From the NCBI GenBank assembly GCA_902459845.2, contig CABPSV020000136.1:1-26821 (forward strand): DNA of 26,821 bases, read 5' to 3'. The notes under the pieces are model-generated. The model was not told the DNA's origin, did not search any database, and saw only the letters and a list, made by a program, of their open reading frames with translations. Below, piece by piece: positions 1-9,772 of this stretch. Both the position numbers and the translations under genes were made by a program. The first letter of the stretch is position 1. Each line of letters begins with the position of its first letter. The stretch is from Hepatocystis sp. ex Piliocolobus tephrosceles (Eukaryota > Apicomplexa > Aconoidasida > Haemosporida > Plasmodiidae).

Positions 1-13
1 AAACAGTAAAGCT

Positions 14-3000
14 ATGTATTATATCATAAACCCAATGAATTATAATATATTACGTAACCATCAATATATAAAGCATGAAAGTAATAATAATCCATCATGC
101 AGAGTATATATAATTGTTTCACATGAAAAGGATAAACATGATTGTCATATGGACGATAATATAATAATTTTAAGAACAATAAATAAAATAATATGTGAAA
201 CAACAAGTAAAAATATGACAGACAAAACTGAAGACAATATTAACGAAACAAGTAATAACAAAACGATTGAGAGTAAAGAGCGTAGTAAGAACAGGGATAT
301 GGAGGAAAAATGGAATATAAATAATAATAGTAGAGTACAGGCAAAAAAACGAGATATACAACAATGGAACATGTATGAAAACAATTTGTTGGAAGAAGCA
401 GACGTAAAGTTAATTAATGATAAGCATAAAGAGAATGGGTCCAGACTATGTACAAATGGAAAATCGTTTGAGAACTGTTATAATGAACATTATTTCAATC
501 AACATAATATATTTGATAGTATATATTGTATAAATAATAATTGGTCAACTTTTAATACTATAGCAGAGAAAAATATATTCCAATTCACTATTTTTTTGAT
601 GAATATTCAAATGAGTGAACTGATGTTATTTTATGTTCTTATAATTTTAAAACTAATGATAAAAAAAAAAAATTTTGATGTTGATTTATCAAATTTGGAC
701 AATAGTAGTAATTATTTGAATAATAAGAAGAATATGTTTTTATTATTAACCATATTATTATTGTCATTATCTTTAGTATATAACAGAGGTTACTACAACG
801 GCGTATCGAATAGTCAAATTTTAAATAAAAAAAAAAAATATATCATTAACAAGGTGCAAATGTATTACAAACAACAGTATAATTCGATGCATACATATGA
901 TAGTGAAGTAGGGTGTACTAATAATTTTGAATGTATTAAAACACTATTAGGATATGATAAAAAAAAATATATATATATATTTTTACTATTATTTTTGTCA
1001 TTATTTTATAAAATTTTAACACTTACGTTAACTATTTTATTAAAAAATGTATTACCCTTAATAATAGATGCCTATTGTAAATTTAAGAATTTCATACTAG
1101 CCAATTTATTTATAATAAATGAGTATTTATATAAAATAATACTTTTAAGTTGTGTTGTGAAACACATTATAAATTTTATTCATTTGTTATACTTATGTTT
1201 AAATTTTAATAATAGTGTGAATATGATAGGTATGTATTCAAATGGAGGTTATTTATGTGCACATGACGAACCGCGTCGACCTGGTGATAGTATTGAAAGT
1301 ATCAGTAATAACGACAGTAGTAGTAATGTCACTGGTATTTTTAAAAACTATAATAAAATTTATACTTTTATTAAAAAAATAAAAGCTTTCGATAAATTAA
1401 TTTTTATACAAGTTCATAAAGGCAGTACACTGTATTGTAATATAATCCCTTCCATCTGTTTAAGAAATATCATGTTAAGAGTTTATTATTCGGATAAGTT
1501 TTTAATGGGATCTAACGATAGAGAACGTAGTAATTCTATTATATGTAATTCTTGGGGTTATAACAACATCGACATTTATAAAAATAGAGATGCTTATAAC
1601 AATAATGTTGACGGTAATAATGCTGACAATAGTAATTGTTATAGTAAAAACAGCAGTAACAACAATGATGATAACAACAACAGTGGTAACGACAACAATA
1701 ATGATAACAGCGGTAATGACGGTGGCGATAACAACAGCGGAGGTAACAACAATGGCAGTAACAGCAACGGAGGTAACAACAACAATGGTAACGACAATAG
1801 CGGTAATGACAATGGGGGTAACGACAATGGGGGGAACGACAATGGAAGTAGCAGCAATAATAATGATGAAGGTGATAAGAATAACGATAAAGATAACATA
1901 AATCATAAACAAACCGAAAAACAAGATGAAGAAGAAGAGAGGGAAGAAGAGAACGAAGAAAAAAATGAAAACGAAATTAACGATAGTGGTAGTAAAAATG
2001 TAACACGTGAAAACATAAATAATGACAATAGTAGTAACAGGATGAGTCACAATAATAGCAATTTAAAACATGTGATGCTTATACAAAACTTACCTGAAAC
2101 GAAAATAAATAACTTGAATAATATATACAAGGACAATGATGATAATAGTAAAATAATGAACGATAATAGTAGTAATAGTAATTCCAATGGAGGTATTAAT
2201 GGTAATGTAAATGGAAATAACAACAACAGCATTAATAAAGATTTCGACATTATTCCTGGTAATAAGGGTATTGTCAAAGACAACCTAAATACCATAACTT
2301 ATGCTTGTGCAAATGATAGTAATAATAAATTAAACTTATTAAATATAAATGGACTAAATCAGATAATGAATAAAGATATACATATGGATATAAGTAGTAA
2401 TGCTGGTCATGTTAATAGTAAGAATAATGCAAAAAGTAATATACCTAACACATCACATGGGGAAGCAGTAGTTAATAATAACACCAACAATATTAGCAAT
2501 AATAGTAATGTACAAATAAATAAATTATTAAATATAAATAATGCATACATGGTAGCAGCAGAAAATTCAGGTGCGCTTATTGAAGGAACACATAACAGTA
2601 AAATAAATTGTGTTTCACCTGATAATGCAACATACGAATTGAAACACCCAACACAAGGTTTAAAATACAAACAAAACCAACTTATATTTGCTCCAAATAA
2701 AATAAATAGCATACAACCAAATACAAATATACAAATGAATAATATACAAATGAATAATAGTAACAATACATCGAACCCAATACAGCTACATCAACCGAAC
2801 CTGATACAACCGAACCAGATACAACCGAACCAGATACAACCGAACCAGATACAACTGAACCAGATACAATCAAACCAGATACAATCAAACCAGATACAAC
2901 CGAACCAGATACAGTTGAACCATATACAACCGAACCTGATACAACCGAACCTGATACAACCGAACCTGATACAACCAAGCATGTTACAAAAACAATATCA

Positions 3001-6000
3001 AATACAACAACAAATGCATTTACAGCAGCTACTACAACAACAAAACATAAATCAATTAAATATGCTAAAACAAGGTGGTCAAGTTAAACATCCTAATAAC
3101 CCACAATATATTCCAAAGCAATCTAATCCCAATGTTACAATAATGAAAATGCCACAATGCATGTATGTGAATCCGCATGACAAAAGAAACAATTCGATGT
3201 CTTCTCAAAAACTTGTGAAACCCCCGACAAACATGTCTGAAATAGGTAACAGTAATAATAGTAATATTAACAGTAATATTATTAATAACAATAATAATAC
3301 TAACAGTAGTGGTAGTAGTAGTGGTAATAGTAATAGTAGTATCAATGTTCAAAAAAATATGAGTGCATCGAATTCAACATTAATAGGTGATTTAACTAGC
3401 CATGTGAATGCATCACCAGGGAAGTTAGCTTACAATAGTAATACATTACATAAAATAAATCCTATTACCTGTAACAGTAATAGTAATAATAGTGTAAGTT
3501 TAATACCATCGAAACAAAACAAGATGGATCATTCGTCCAATCCTCAAATACATGTTCCATCACAAATGCATCCACAGCAATCGCTTGTACAATCACAATT
3601 GTATACACAACCACATGTACAACCGCATACACAATCACATGTACAGCCTTATACACAACAGCAAATAATTCCAACTAATAAACCGTTAAATCCAAACAAT
3701 ATAGCATGCACAATGAATAAGCAACCAAACCCAATGATTGCTCAACACTTCCCTATGAATCAAGGGAATGTACAACCGTTTATGCATACTAGTAGTAACA
3801 TTAACAACAGTAATAATAACAATAGTAATAATAATAACAATAGTAGTAATAGTAATAGTGGTTCCCCGCTACACGCTAGTAACAATCCTGTTCATATTTT
3901 ACAACAACCCCCTTCTGCTTTTGTTCAAAGAAGCGCATCGACACAACAGCATATTCCACATAAGCAACTGTCATATAACGAATGGGCGCAAAATCAGTAT
4001 TTACAGCACCAGTACAATCTCCAACAGTATCAACTGACACCGCAACAGTTGATGTTGTATCAGAGACAACAACAGCATCAAAAACCTGGAATACAACAAG
4101 GTATACCACACGGTATAACACATGGTATTCCACAAGGTATGTTGCCACCAAATGTAACAATATTACAACCAAAACATATGCAAAATATATCACAAATGAC
4201 GGGTTTACCTTCTAACGTAGCACAACATATATCGCCTGTACAAATTCATTCTGGACCAAAAACGGGTGTATTTCCTGCTAACTTTCACCCCCACATGTTA
4301 AAGGAAAATATGATAAATGTCAGTGGTATAGGAACCAATGCGATCGGAAGTATAACTAATTATGATTATATACATAAAATGAATGAAATGCAACGAATGA
4401 GTAACATGTTACCAAACAAGAATAACACTATATTGGACCCAATTAATAACAAGAGCACTAACGGAGGTATTGTTAATTCAGCATCACTTGAAAATGTAGG
4501 TGATGATATATTTGATAGTTATTATCATTGTGATATATGTCATCAAGATATTACGCATACAATTCGTATAAAGTGTGCTGAGTGTGTCGATTTTGATTTA
4601 TGTATTAATTGTTTTAGTAGTGGTAGGGAAATAAAATTTGATAAATGTGAGCATTATAACTATCATAATTATATACCTATCCCGAAGTATAATTTCCCAT
4701 TATATAAATTAAATTGGAGTGCTGAAGAAGAATTACTATTATTAGATGGGATAAGTAAATATGGTTTTGGTAATTGGGAACAGGTAGCTGAATTAATTAA
4801 TACAGTAGCAAAGATACCTAAAGGTTATAAAGAATGTGAAAGACATTATTATGACTATTATTTAAAATCTAGTAGTGCCCCTTTACCTAATAATAAAAAG
4901 TTGTTAATCAAACAAGATGGTAGTCCATTCGAGGTGGAACAAGTTATAGAAAAGACTGTGGAAGAAGTAGATAACCGTATTCAACCAAAATCGAAAAAAA
5001 ACAACAGAACTCAAATTATTGGATATTGGCCACTAAGAGGTGATTTTGATGTTGAATATGACAATGAAGCAGAATTGTTATTAGCCGACATGGATTTTAA
5101 AACAATGGATTTACCACAACAAAAAGAATTAAAATTAAAAGTGTTAGAAATATATAATTGTAAACTAGATGAACGTACCTATCGTAAGAAAACTATAATA
5201 GATAGAGGTTTATTGGATACAAAAACACAAATGCAAAAAGATAAAAAAAAAACGAAAGAAGAAAAAGAATTATATAGTTTATTGAAGCCATTATCTAGAT
5301 TTCATTCATCACAACAACATGATTATTTTATTCGATTATTATTAGAAGAACAGAAAATAAGACATAGAATAACAAAGTTACATGAATGGAAAAGCCTAGG
5401 TTTTGAAAGTGTTGAAGAGGTACAAGAGTATGAAATAGAAAAGAATAGAAGAGCTAAGGAGGCTGCAAAGCAACAAGATAACTATGATTTTAAAACAAAT
5501 AAAGTTTTGAATAGTTTTGAAAAGGAGTTTAAATTGAAGTTGAAACGAGAAGAATGTGTGTCTGGAGTAGAAACAGGGGTGAATTCTAAACAAATGAAAA
5601 AAGATCAGCAAGGTAGGCATCGGAATAATGTTAGTGGTGATGATGATGACGATAATGTTACTACAATGAATGATAATGTTTATGTTGGAAATGATAATAC
5701 TATTACTACTAATGATAAGGATGATGATTTTAATGACGGTAGGTACAAGAATAATCAAAACAAACAATTGTTCAACAATCATGAGCAAAACAGTACCGAC
5801 AATGATGAGTTTGATGATTCAAATAAAAATTTAGACACAACTAAAAAAATAAACGTAGATACATTTTTATCTCTTGGTTTACTCAACGAAAAAGAAGTTG
5901 AATTTTGCAAACACATGAATCTGCCTATAATGTTTTTTTTATTAATTAAAAGATTATTATTAATGGAAGTAGGGAATAGTAATTTTAATGTAGTAAACGA

Positions 6001-8563
6001 TATTAATGAATTAAACTTAAAAGGGTATAAAGTGGGACAACTATATGATTTTTTTTTAAGTTTCGACATAAATCAACCGACAAGCGTATTAAATGGTACC
6101 AACGCTGCAGATGTTGTTAATAGTAGTGCTATCACTACTGGTGTTGCTACAACAGCCAAATCAATTTCTACGGTTACTTCAATGAAATCAGGTTCCTTTA
6201 CTTCTAAATCAGGCTCTATTGCAACTACAGGTGTTACTACAAAGGGTAATAGTAACACTTTTGTGGGTAAAAATATAAACACTAGAAGGAGTGAAGAAAA
6301 AAAGAAAAAATTAAAATGTAATAACGAACTTGACAAAATAGAAATATTAAAAAGAACTGGCTTGGCGGGTGAACAAAATACTAATGTTCATCATATAAAT
6401 AATAATAACGAAAATTATCAGTATAATAATGACACCACATTAAATGGTGTATTTACAGGTGTTCGTTCTAGTACGAGTACTAGCGCATGTGCACCTAATA
6501 ACAGTTGTACAGGCAATAGCACTTGTACAGCTTTATCTAGTAACCTACAAAGTTATAACTCAAGTGCAGATAACACAACATGTGTTTATGAACAGGAAAC
6601 TACAAACAAACTTTTAAAAAAAAATATAAACAAAAACGTGACTATCAATAACAACATTGGTACTAGTAGTAGTAGTACTACTACTACTACTACTACGAAT
6701 GATATTTTGAAAAAAAATTATGAGCAAGATAATAATTCAGCTTATAGTTTGCATACAACTGAGAATAAAAGTTCGAAACAAAACATAACCAATGGGAATG
6801 ATAATAGTGTCAACATAATTGATATTAATATGAGTGCCTCAAGTAGCAACATGGGCAAACCCAATGTCAATGATGTGAATATTTACACAGATAGAAATAT
6901 TACTAAAGATAAAAAGACTAAAGAAAAGTATATAAAAAAAAAAGAAGAAAAGTCATGTTTATATATATCTACACAATTAAAAGAATCAGATAGCATAGAT
7001 AATTCAAATACTCAAGATTTGAAAAATCAAACCGTTTTAAACACGCCACAATCTAAAAAAAAATGGAATTTAAAAAAAAAAACACAATTAGAAGAAGAAA
7101 ATCGTATTTCCAGTAATGAAAAATGTGTATATGAAATAAATAACAATATTAACAACATTACTGTTGAAACAAGAGATTTAGACCAATTAACTGTTGATAG
7201 AAAAAAAAAAAAAAAAAATGAAGAAAAAAATGAAATTATTAGCAGTTCTTTACAAATGAAATATGAGAATGGAGCACATAATGGATCTTTGATTAATGGT
7301 GATGACAATATAATTGGGAATTGTAACAGTTATGATATTAGTATAAACGAATTACTTTCACCGGTAGATGGTGTGGAGATAGAAAATTATAAAACATCTA
7401 TATATGACACAAGTGACGAGAAAAAAAGTATTTTTAGTAATAAAGAAAAAAAAAGCTCCAGAAAAAATAAATTAAACGTAAATAAACAATATAGTAACGA
7501 ATCAAATAGTATTTCTGTTAGTTTAGAAGAGAGTAATATTAGTACAAATGAGCAAATCAAAAATTTAAAAATTTCCAAAAAAAAATCGACTGAAAAAGCA
7601 AAAGAAGCTATTCCATCGTTTAATAAAATTCAGTTGAATAAAAAAAAATCAAACGACAATATTAACGATGGTGTTAATGGTAATAAAATACAGAATAAAA
7701 ATGATAAAAACAATGTAAGTGATAGTACAACAATTATTGATACTACGCTTGTCACCCTGGATGGTGTTAACACAAATAACAATATAGATTATTTTAAAAA
7801 TAAGTTAAAAAAAACATTAACAAAAAATGATGGTGATATAACCAATGAATATTATGAAAATAGTTCTAAAAAAAAAAATAGTAAAACAAAAACAAAAAAA
7901 AACACAGATGATTATATAAATAAAAATGAGTCAAAACAGGCAAATAATAGTAATCATAATAATAGTATCGACATGGAGAGTAATGATAAACCATACACGG
8001 AAGAGGAAATTTATAGTAATAGTATTAGCAATAGCATTAGTAATAGTATTACCAATAGCATTACCAATAGCATTAGTAATAGCATTAGTAATAGCAATAG
8101 CATTAGCAATAGCATTAGCAATAGCATTAGCAATAGCATTATAAAAATTAATAGCAAAAACAGTAGCAAAAGTAATAACACAAATAATAGCAAAATTAGT
8201 AGCAAAACCAATAGCAACAGTATTAATAATGATGTTGTTACGGATACAAAGAATGCTAATATCACTACAGCGGATGACGATGAAGACGATTATAATGTAA
8301 CAACCGAACCAGATGAAAAAATAGTTAGAAATAAAAAATTGTTATCTTCTTCGTCATTACCGGTTTTAAGCAAACAAGAAAAAAGTAAAAAAGGGAGAAT
8401 GAAAACTGATACTATTTGTCTGGGTATCACTTCTTGTAGTTTAGATTTTAAAGAGGCTGAAAAAAAAAACAAAGCTTTTGATGATAGTTTAAAAACAAAA
8501 TCAAAAAAAAGAAAAAGCTCTACTAGTATGATAATAGGTTCAAAGAAAAATCTAAAATGTTAA
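14..8563 (+). CDS. ADA2: Transcriptional coactivator ADA2 (GCN5-associated), 5' end possibly incomplete
   Basis: ADA2 is the adaptor that joins the histone acetyltransferase GCN5 and stimulates its action on nucleosomes in the nucleus. Visible domains, in order: a ZZ zinc finger at about 1503-1555 with cysteine pairs at 1506/1509, 1521/1524 and 1530/1533 and histidines 1547/1551; a SANT domain at about 1566-1618; the ADA2-specific core at about 1668-1735, with the GYWPLRGDF and AELLLADM motifs and ending in RGLLD; a charged helical segment to about 1830; and a SWIRM-like domain at about 1947-2019. The rest is mostly Asn-, Ser-, Gln- and Lys-rich filler with two coding minisatellites. Residues 190-400 carry four or five strongly hydrophobic segments, unusual for a nuclear adaptor. 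The ATG at 14 is the first in frame, but no in-frame stop lies between it and the window edge, so the start may be upstream. Yeast ADA2 has about 430 residues; this is over six times longer. The gene is a single open frame, convergent with the next gene. Confidence 0.95.
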   Translation: MYYIINPMNYNILRNHQYIKHESNNNPSCRVYIIVSHEKDKHDCHMDDNIIILRTINKIICETTSKNMTDKTEDNINETSNNKTIESKERSKNRDMEEKWNINNNSRVQAKKRDIQQWNMYENNLLEEADVKLINDKHKENGSRLCTNGKSFENCYNEHYFNQHNIFDSIYCINNNWSTFNTIAEKNIFQFTIFLMNIQMSELMLFYVLIILKLMIKKKNFDVDLSNLDNSSNYLNNKKNMFLLLTILLLSLSLVYNRGYYNGVSNSQILNKKKKYIINKVQMYYKQQYNSMHTYDSEVGCTNNFECIKTLLGYDKKKYIYIFLLLFLSLFYKILTLTLTILLKNVLPLIIDAYCKFKNFILANLFIINEYLYKIILLSCVVKHIINFIHLLYLCLNFNNSVNMIGMYSNGGYLCAHDEPRRPGDSIESISNNDSSSNVTGIFKNYNKIYTFIKKIKAFDKLIFIQVHKGSTLYCNIIPSICLRNIMLRVYYSDKFLMGSNDRERSNSIICNSWGYNNIDIYKNRDAYNNNVDGNNADNSNCYSKNSSNNNDDNNNSGNDNNNDNSGNDGGDNNSGGNNNGSNSNGGNNNNGNDNSGNDNGGNDNGGNDNGSSSNNNDEGDKNNDKDNINHKQTEKQDEEEEREEENEEKNENEINDSGSKNVTRENINNDNSSNRMSHNNSNLKHVMLIQNLPETKINNLNNIYKDNDDNSKIMNDNSSNSNSNGGINGNVNGNNNNSINKDFDIIPGNKGIVKDNLNTITYACANDSNNKLNLLNINGLNQIMNKDIHMDISSNAGHVNSKNNAKSNIPNTSHGEAVVNNNTNNISNNSNVQINKLLNINNAYMVAAENSGALIEGTHNSKINCVSPDNATYELKHPTQGLKYKQNQLIFAPNKINSIQPNTNIQMNNIQMNNSNNTSNPIQLHQPNLIQPNQIQPNQIQPNQIQLNQIQSNQIQSNQIQPNQIQLNHIQPNLIQPNLIQPNLIQPSMLQKQYQIQQQMHLQQLLQQQNINQLNMLKQGGQVKHPNNPQYIPKQSNPNVTIMKMPQCMYVNPHDKRNNSMSSQKLVKPPTNMSEIGNSNNSNINSNIINNNNNTNSSGSSSGNSNSSINVQKNMSASNSTLIGDLTSHVNASPGKLAYNSNTLHKINPITCNSNSNNSVSLIPSKQNKMDHSSNPQIHVPSQMHPQQSLVQSQLYTQPHVQPHTQSHVQPYTQQQIIPTNKPLNPNNIACTMNKQPNPMIAQHFPMNQGNVQPFMHTSSNINNSNNNNSNNNNNSSNSNSGSPLHASNNPVHILQQPPSAFVQRSASTQQHIPHKQLSYNEWAQNQYLQHQYNLQQYQLTPQQLMLYQRQQQHQKPGIQQGIPHGITHGIPQGMLPPNVTILQPKHMQNISQMTGLPSNVAQHISPVQIHSGPKTGVFPANFHPHMLKENMINVSGIGTNAIGSITNYDYIHKMNEMQRMSNMLPNKNNTILDPINNKSTNGGIVNSASLENVGDDIFDSYYHCDICHQDITHTIRIKCAECVDFDLCINCFSSGREIKFDKCEHYNYHNYIPIPKYNFPLYKLNWSAEEELLLLDGISKYGFGNWEQVAELINTVAKIPKGYKECERHYYDYYLKSSSAPLPNNKKLLIKQDGSPFEVEQVIEKTVEEVDNRIQPKSKKNNRTQIIGYWPLRGDFDVEYDNEAELLLADMDFKTMDLPQQKELKLKVLEIYNCKLDERTYRKKTIIDRGLLDTKTQMQKDKKKTKEEKELYSLLKPLSRFHSSQQHDYFIRLLLEEQKIRHRITKLHEWKSLGFESVEEVQEYEIEKNRRAKEAAKQQDNYDFKTNKVLNSFEKEFKLKLKREECVSGVETGVNSKQMKKDQQGRHRNNVSGDDDDDNVTTMNDNVYVGNDNTITTNDKDDDFNDGRYKNNQNKQLFNNHEQNSTDNDEFDDSNKNLDTTKKINVDTFLSLGLLNEKEVEFCKHMNLPIMFFLLIKRLLLMEVGNSNFNVVNDINELNLKGYKVGQLYDFFLSFDINQPTSVLNGTNAADVVNSSAITTGVATTAKSISTVTSMKSGSFTSKSGSIATTGVTTKGNSNTFVGKNINTRRSEEKKKKLKCNNELDKIEILKRTGLAGEQNTNVHHINNNNENYQYNNDTTLNGVFTGVRSSTSTSACAPNNSCTGNSTCTALSSNLQSYNSSADNTTCVYEQETTNKLLKKNINKNVTINNNIGTSSSSTTTTTTTNDILKKNYEQDNNSAYSLHTTENKSSKQNITNGNDNSVNIIDINMSASSSNMGKPNVNDVNIYTDRNITKDKKTKEKYIKKKEEKSCLYISTQLKESDSIDNSNTQDLKNQTVLNTPQSKKKWNLKKKTQLEEENRISSNEKCVYEINNNINNITVETRDLDQLTVDRKKKKKNEEKNEIISSSLQMKYENGAHNGSLINGDDNIIGNCNSYDISINELLSPVDGVEIENYKTSIYDTSDEKKSIFSNKEKKSSRKNKLNVNKQYSNESNSISVSLEESNISTNEQIKNLKISKKKSTEKAKEAIPSFNKIQLNKKKSNDNINDGVNGNKIQNKNDKNNVSDSTTIIDTTLVTLDGVNTNNNIDYFKNKLKKTLTKNDGDITNEYYENSSKKKNSKTKTKKNTDDYINKNESKQANNSNHNNSIDMESNDKPYTEEEIYSNSISNSISNSITNSITNSISNSISNSNSISNSISNSISNSIIKINSKNSSKSNNTNNSKISSKTNSNSINNDVVTDTKNANITTADDDEDDYNVTTEPDEKIVRNKKLLSSSSLPVLSKQEKSKKGRMKTDTICLGITSCSLDFKEAEKKNKAFDDSLKTKSKKRKSSTSMIIGSKKNLKC
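1600..1870 (+). repeat. Asn/Gly/Asp-rich low-complexity coding tract in ADA2
   Basis: This stretch of ADA2 (about residues 530-619) is built from degenerate GGTAACGACAAT-type triplet units encoding Asn, Gly, Asp and Ser. It is locally much richer in G and C than its surroundings. Such tracts are typical Plasmodium inserts between folded domains. It is followed by a Glu/Lys-rich charged run to about residue 660. Antisense frames here are open only because of the repeat. Confidence 0.8.
2801..2980 (+). repeat. 15-bp coding minisatellite, 12 units of xIQPN
   Basis: Twelve in-frame 15-bp units encode the pentapeptide (L/Q/H)IQ(P/L/S)(N/S), at residues 930-989 of ADA2. Variants are clustered: LIQPN dominates the end and QIQ(S/L)N the middle, consistent with slippage or unequal exchange. 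A Gln-rich segment follows directly (residues about 990-1020). Copy number is likely to vary between isolates. Confidence 0.92.
8015..8140 (+). repeat. 12-bp coding repeat, SNSI/SNSIT units near the ADA2 C-terminus
   Basis: Ten or so degenerate 12-bp units (AGCAATAGCATT type) encode Ser-Asn-Ser-Ile, with Thr replacing Ser in two neighbouring units and one shortened unit. It lies in the disordered tail beyond the SWIRM domain, at about residues 2668-2709, and continues as an imperfect Ser/Lys/Asn-rich stretch to about 8230. Confidence 0.88.
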
Positions 8564-8956
8564 TAATCAAATATTTTCCTTATTTGTTTTAATGATGTGT
8601 ACGGAAGAGTCATAGTTCTTCTTGTCCCATCATATATATATATATATATATATAGGGACATATTTATGTGCATTAGTACGTATGTACGTAATTGTTACCT
8701 GTGACGTGACAAGGGAAACTATCTCTTTTCTTGTAACACATATACATATATATGTGTACTTATTTATCTGTATCAATTTTAAATAATTTTATATGATAAC
8801 ACTTATTAATTATTTTTGTTCATAGCGCCTGTTTAAAAAAAATAAAATAAAATACATAGCGCAACGAAATTTTTTGTTTATTACAATAAATATATGTACA
8901 TAAGCATTTGCATATACAATACATATATTTATCAATAAAAATACATCTCACACATT

Positions 8957-8957
<1 letters not shown>

Positions 8958-9004
<47 letters not shown>
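8958..9004. repeat. T47 homopolymer
   Basis: Forty-seven consecutive T on the plus strand, in the convergent intergenic region. Runs this long occur in Plasmodium intergenic DNA, but their exact length is prone to sequencing and assembly error. Confidence 0.9.
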
Positions 9005-9024
9005 CTTCATACTAACTTTTTCAT

Positions 9025-9036
9025 CCCCCCCCCCCC
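9025..9036. repeat. C12 homopolymer (G12 on the minus strand)
   Basis: Twelve consecutive C in DNA that is otherwise almost entirely A and T, 20 bases after the T47 tract. On the minus strand it is a G12 run. Confidence 0.9.
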
Positions 9037-9772
9037 TTCTTTATATCTTACATTATTTTTTTTGATTTATTTTTACCCAGTTTTTGTATATATTTTTCGC
9101 ATTCCAACAATACATTTGTATGTATAATATGCATATTTGTACTTTTCTACAGTATATACATGATATGTTGTCGTTTTAAAAGCTTAAATTTTAATAATTT
9201 CGTAATATATTTTTTTTTTTTTTTTTTTGAAAAAATAAAATAACTTATTAAAGAAACACATATAGGACATATTTTTGTAATATTGCTACTTTTTTTTATT
9301 TTTTATTATATGTAATTTCTATCATATTAAAAAATTGTGAACTAATTAAAATCGAACATATATCGATCTTATTTTAGTTTTACAATTTAATCGTTTTTTT
9401 TTTTTTTTTTTGGTTTTAGAACTTTTGTTTTGGGCATTATTTTGTTATGTCTTTTCCCTATCCCTCTCCTGTTATGTTCTATCTTGTCCTTTGTTTTTTT
9501 TTAATTTTTTAACCCGCTTAATGTTTTTTAAAATTGCGCCTGATTCAAAATTTGACATTTTTTAAAAAAATATATTTTTTTTTTTGTTTTTTTTCAACTT
9601 TGGGCAAAGTATTTAAGTATGTTATAAATAACTTGCAAAAAGCAAAAATAAAAAACAAGTTTTTCATTTGAATAATTAAAAATGAAATAAAAAAATGTTT
9701 TGAATAGAACGGGACAAAAAGAAAAAAAAAAAAAAAAAAAGTCAAAATAAGAAAAAAAAAGCAAATTATTTA

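Larger units (their letters stand above)
8564..9772. other. Convergent intergenic region between ADA2 and the 1279-residue protein gene
   Basis: This 1.2-kb stretch lies between two stop codons and should hold both 3' UTRs. I see no credible gene: a 66-codon minus-strand frame at 9545-9745 is Phe/Lys homopolymer. It contains a TA run near 8627-8654, a T47 tract, a C12 tract, and shorter T runs near 9211-9228 and 9394-9411. No RNA gene was recognised. Confidence 0.75.

Noticed and set aside
1502..2295. Long antisense frames opposite ADA2
   Set aside because: They mirror the Asn/Asp/Gly triplet repeats and show Val/Ile/Leu monotony without any domain.
9545..9745. Small 66-residue minus-strand gene
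   Set aside because: Phe and Lys homopolymer translation in a 3' region, with no start context or recognisable domain.
8564..9772. Centromere-like AT-rich element
   Set aside because: Plasmodium centromeres are longer (about 2 kb) and nearly pure A/T; this stretch includes C12 and mixed sequence.
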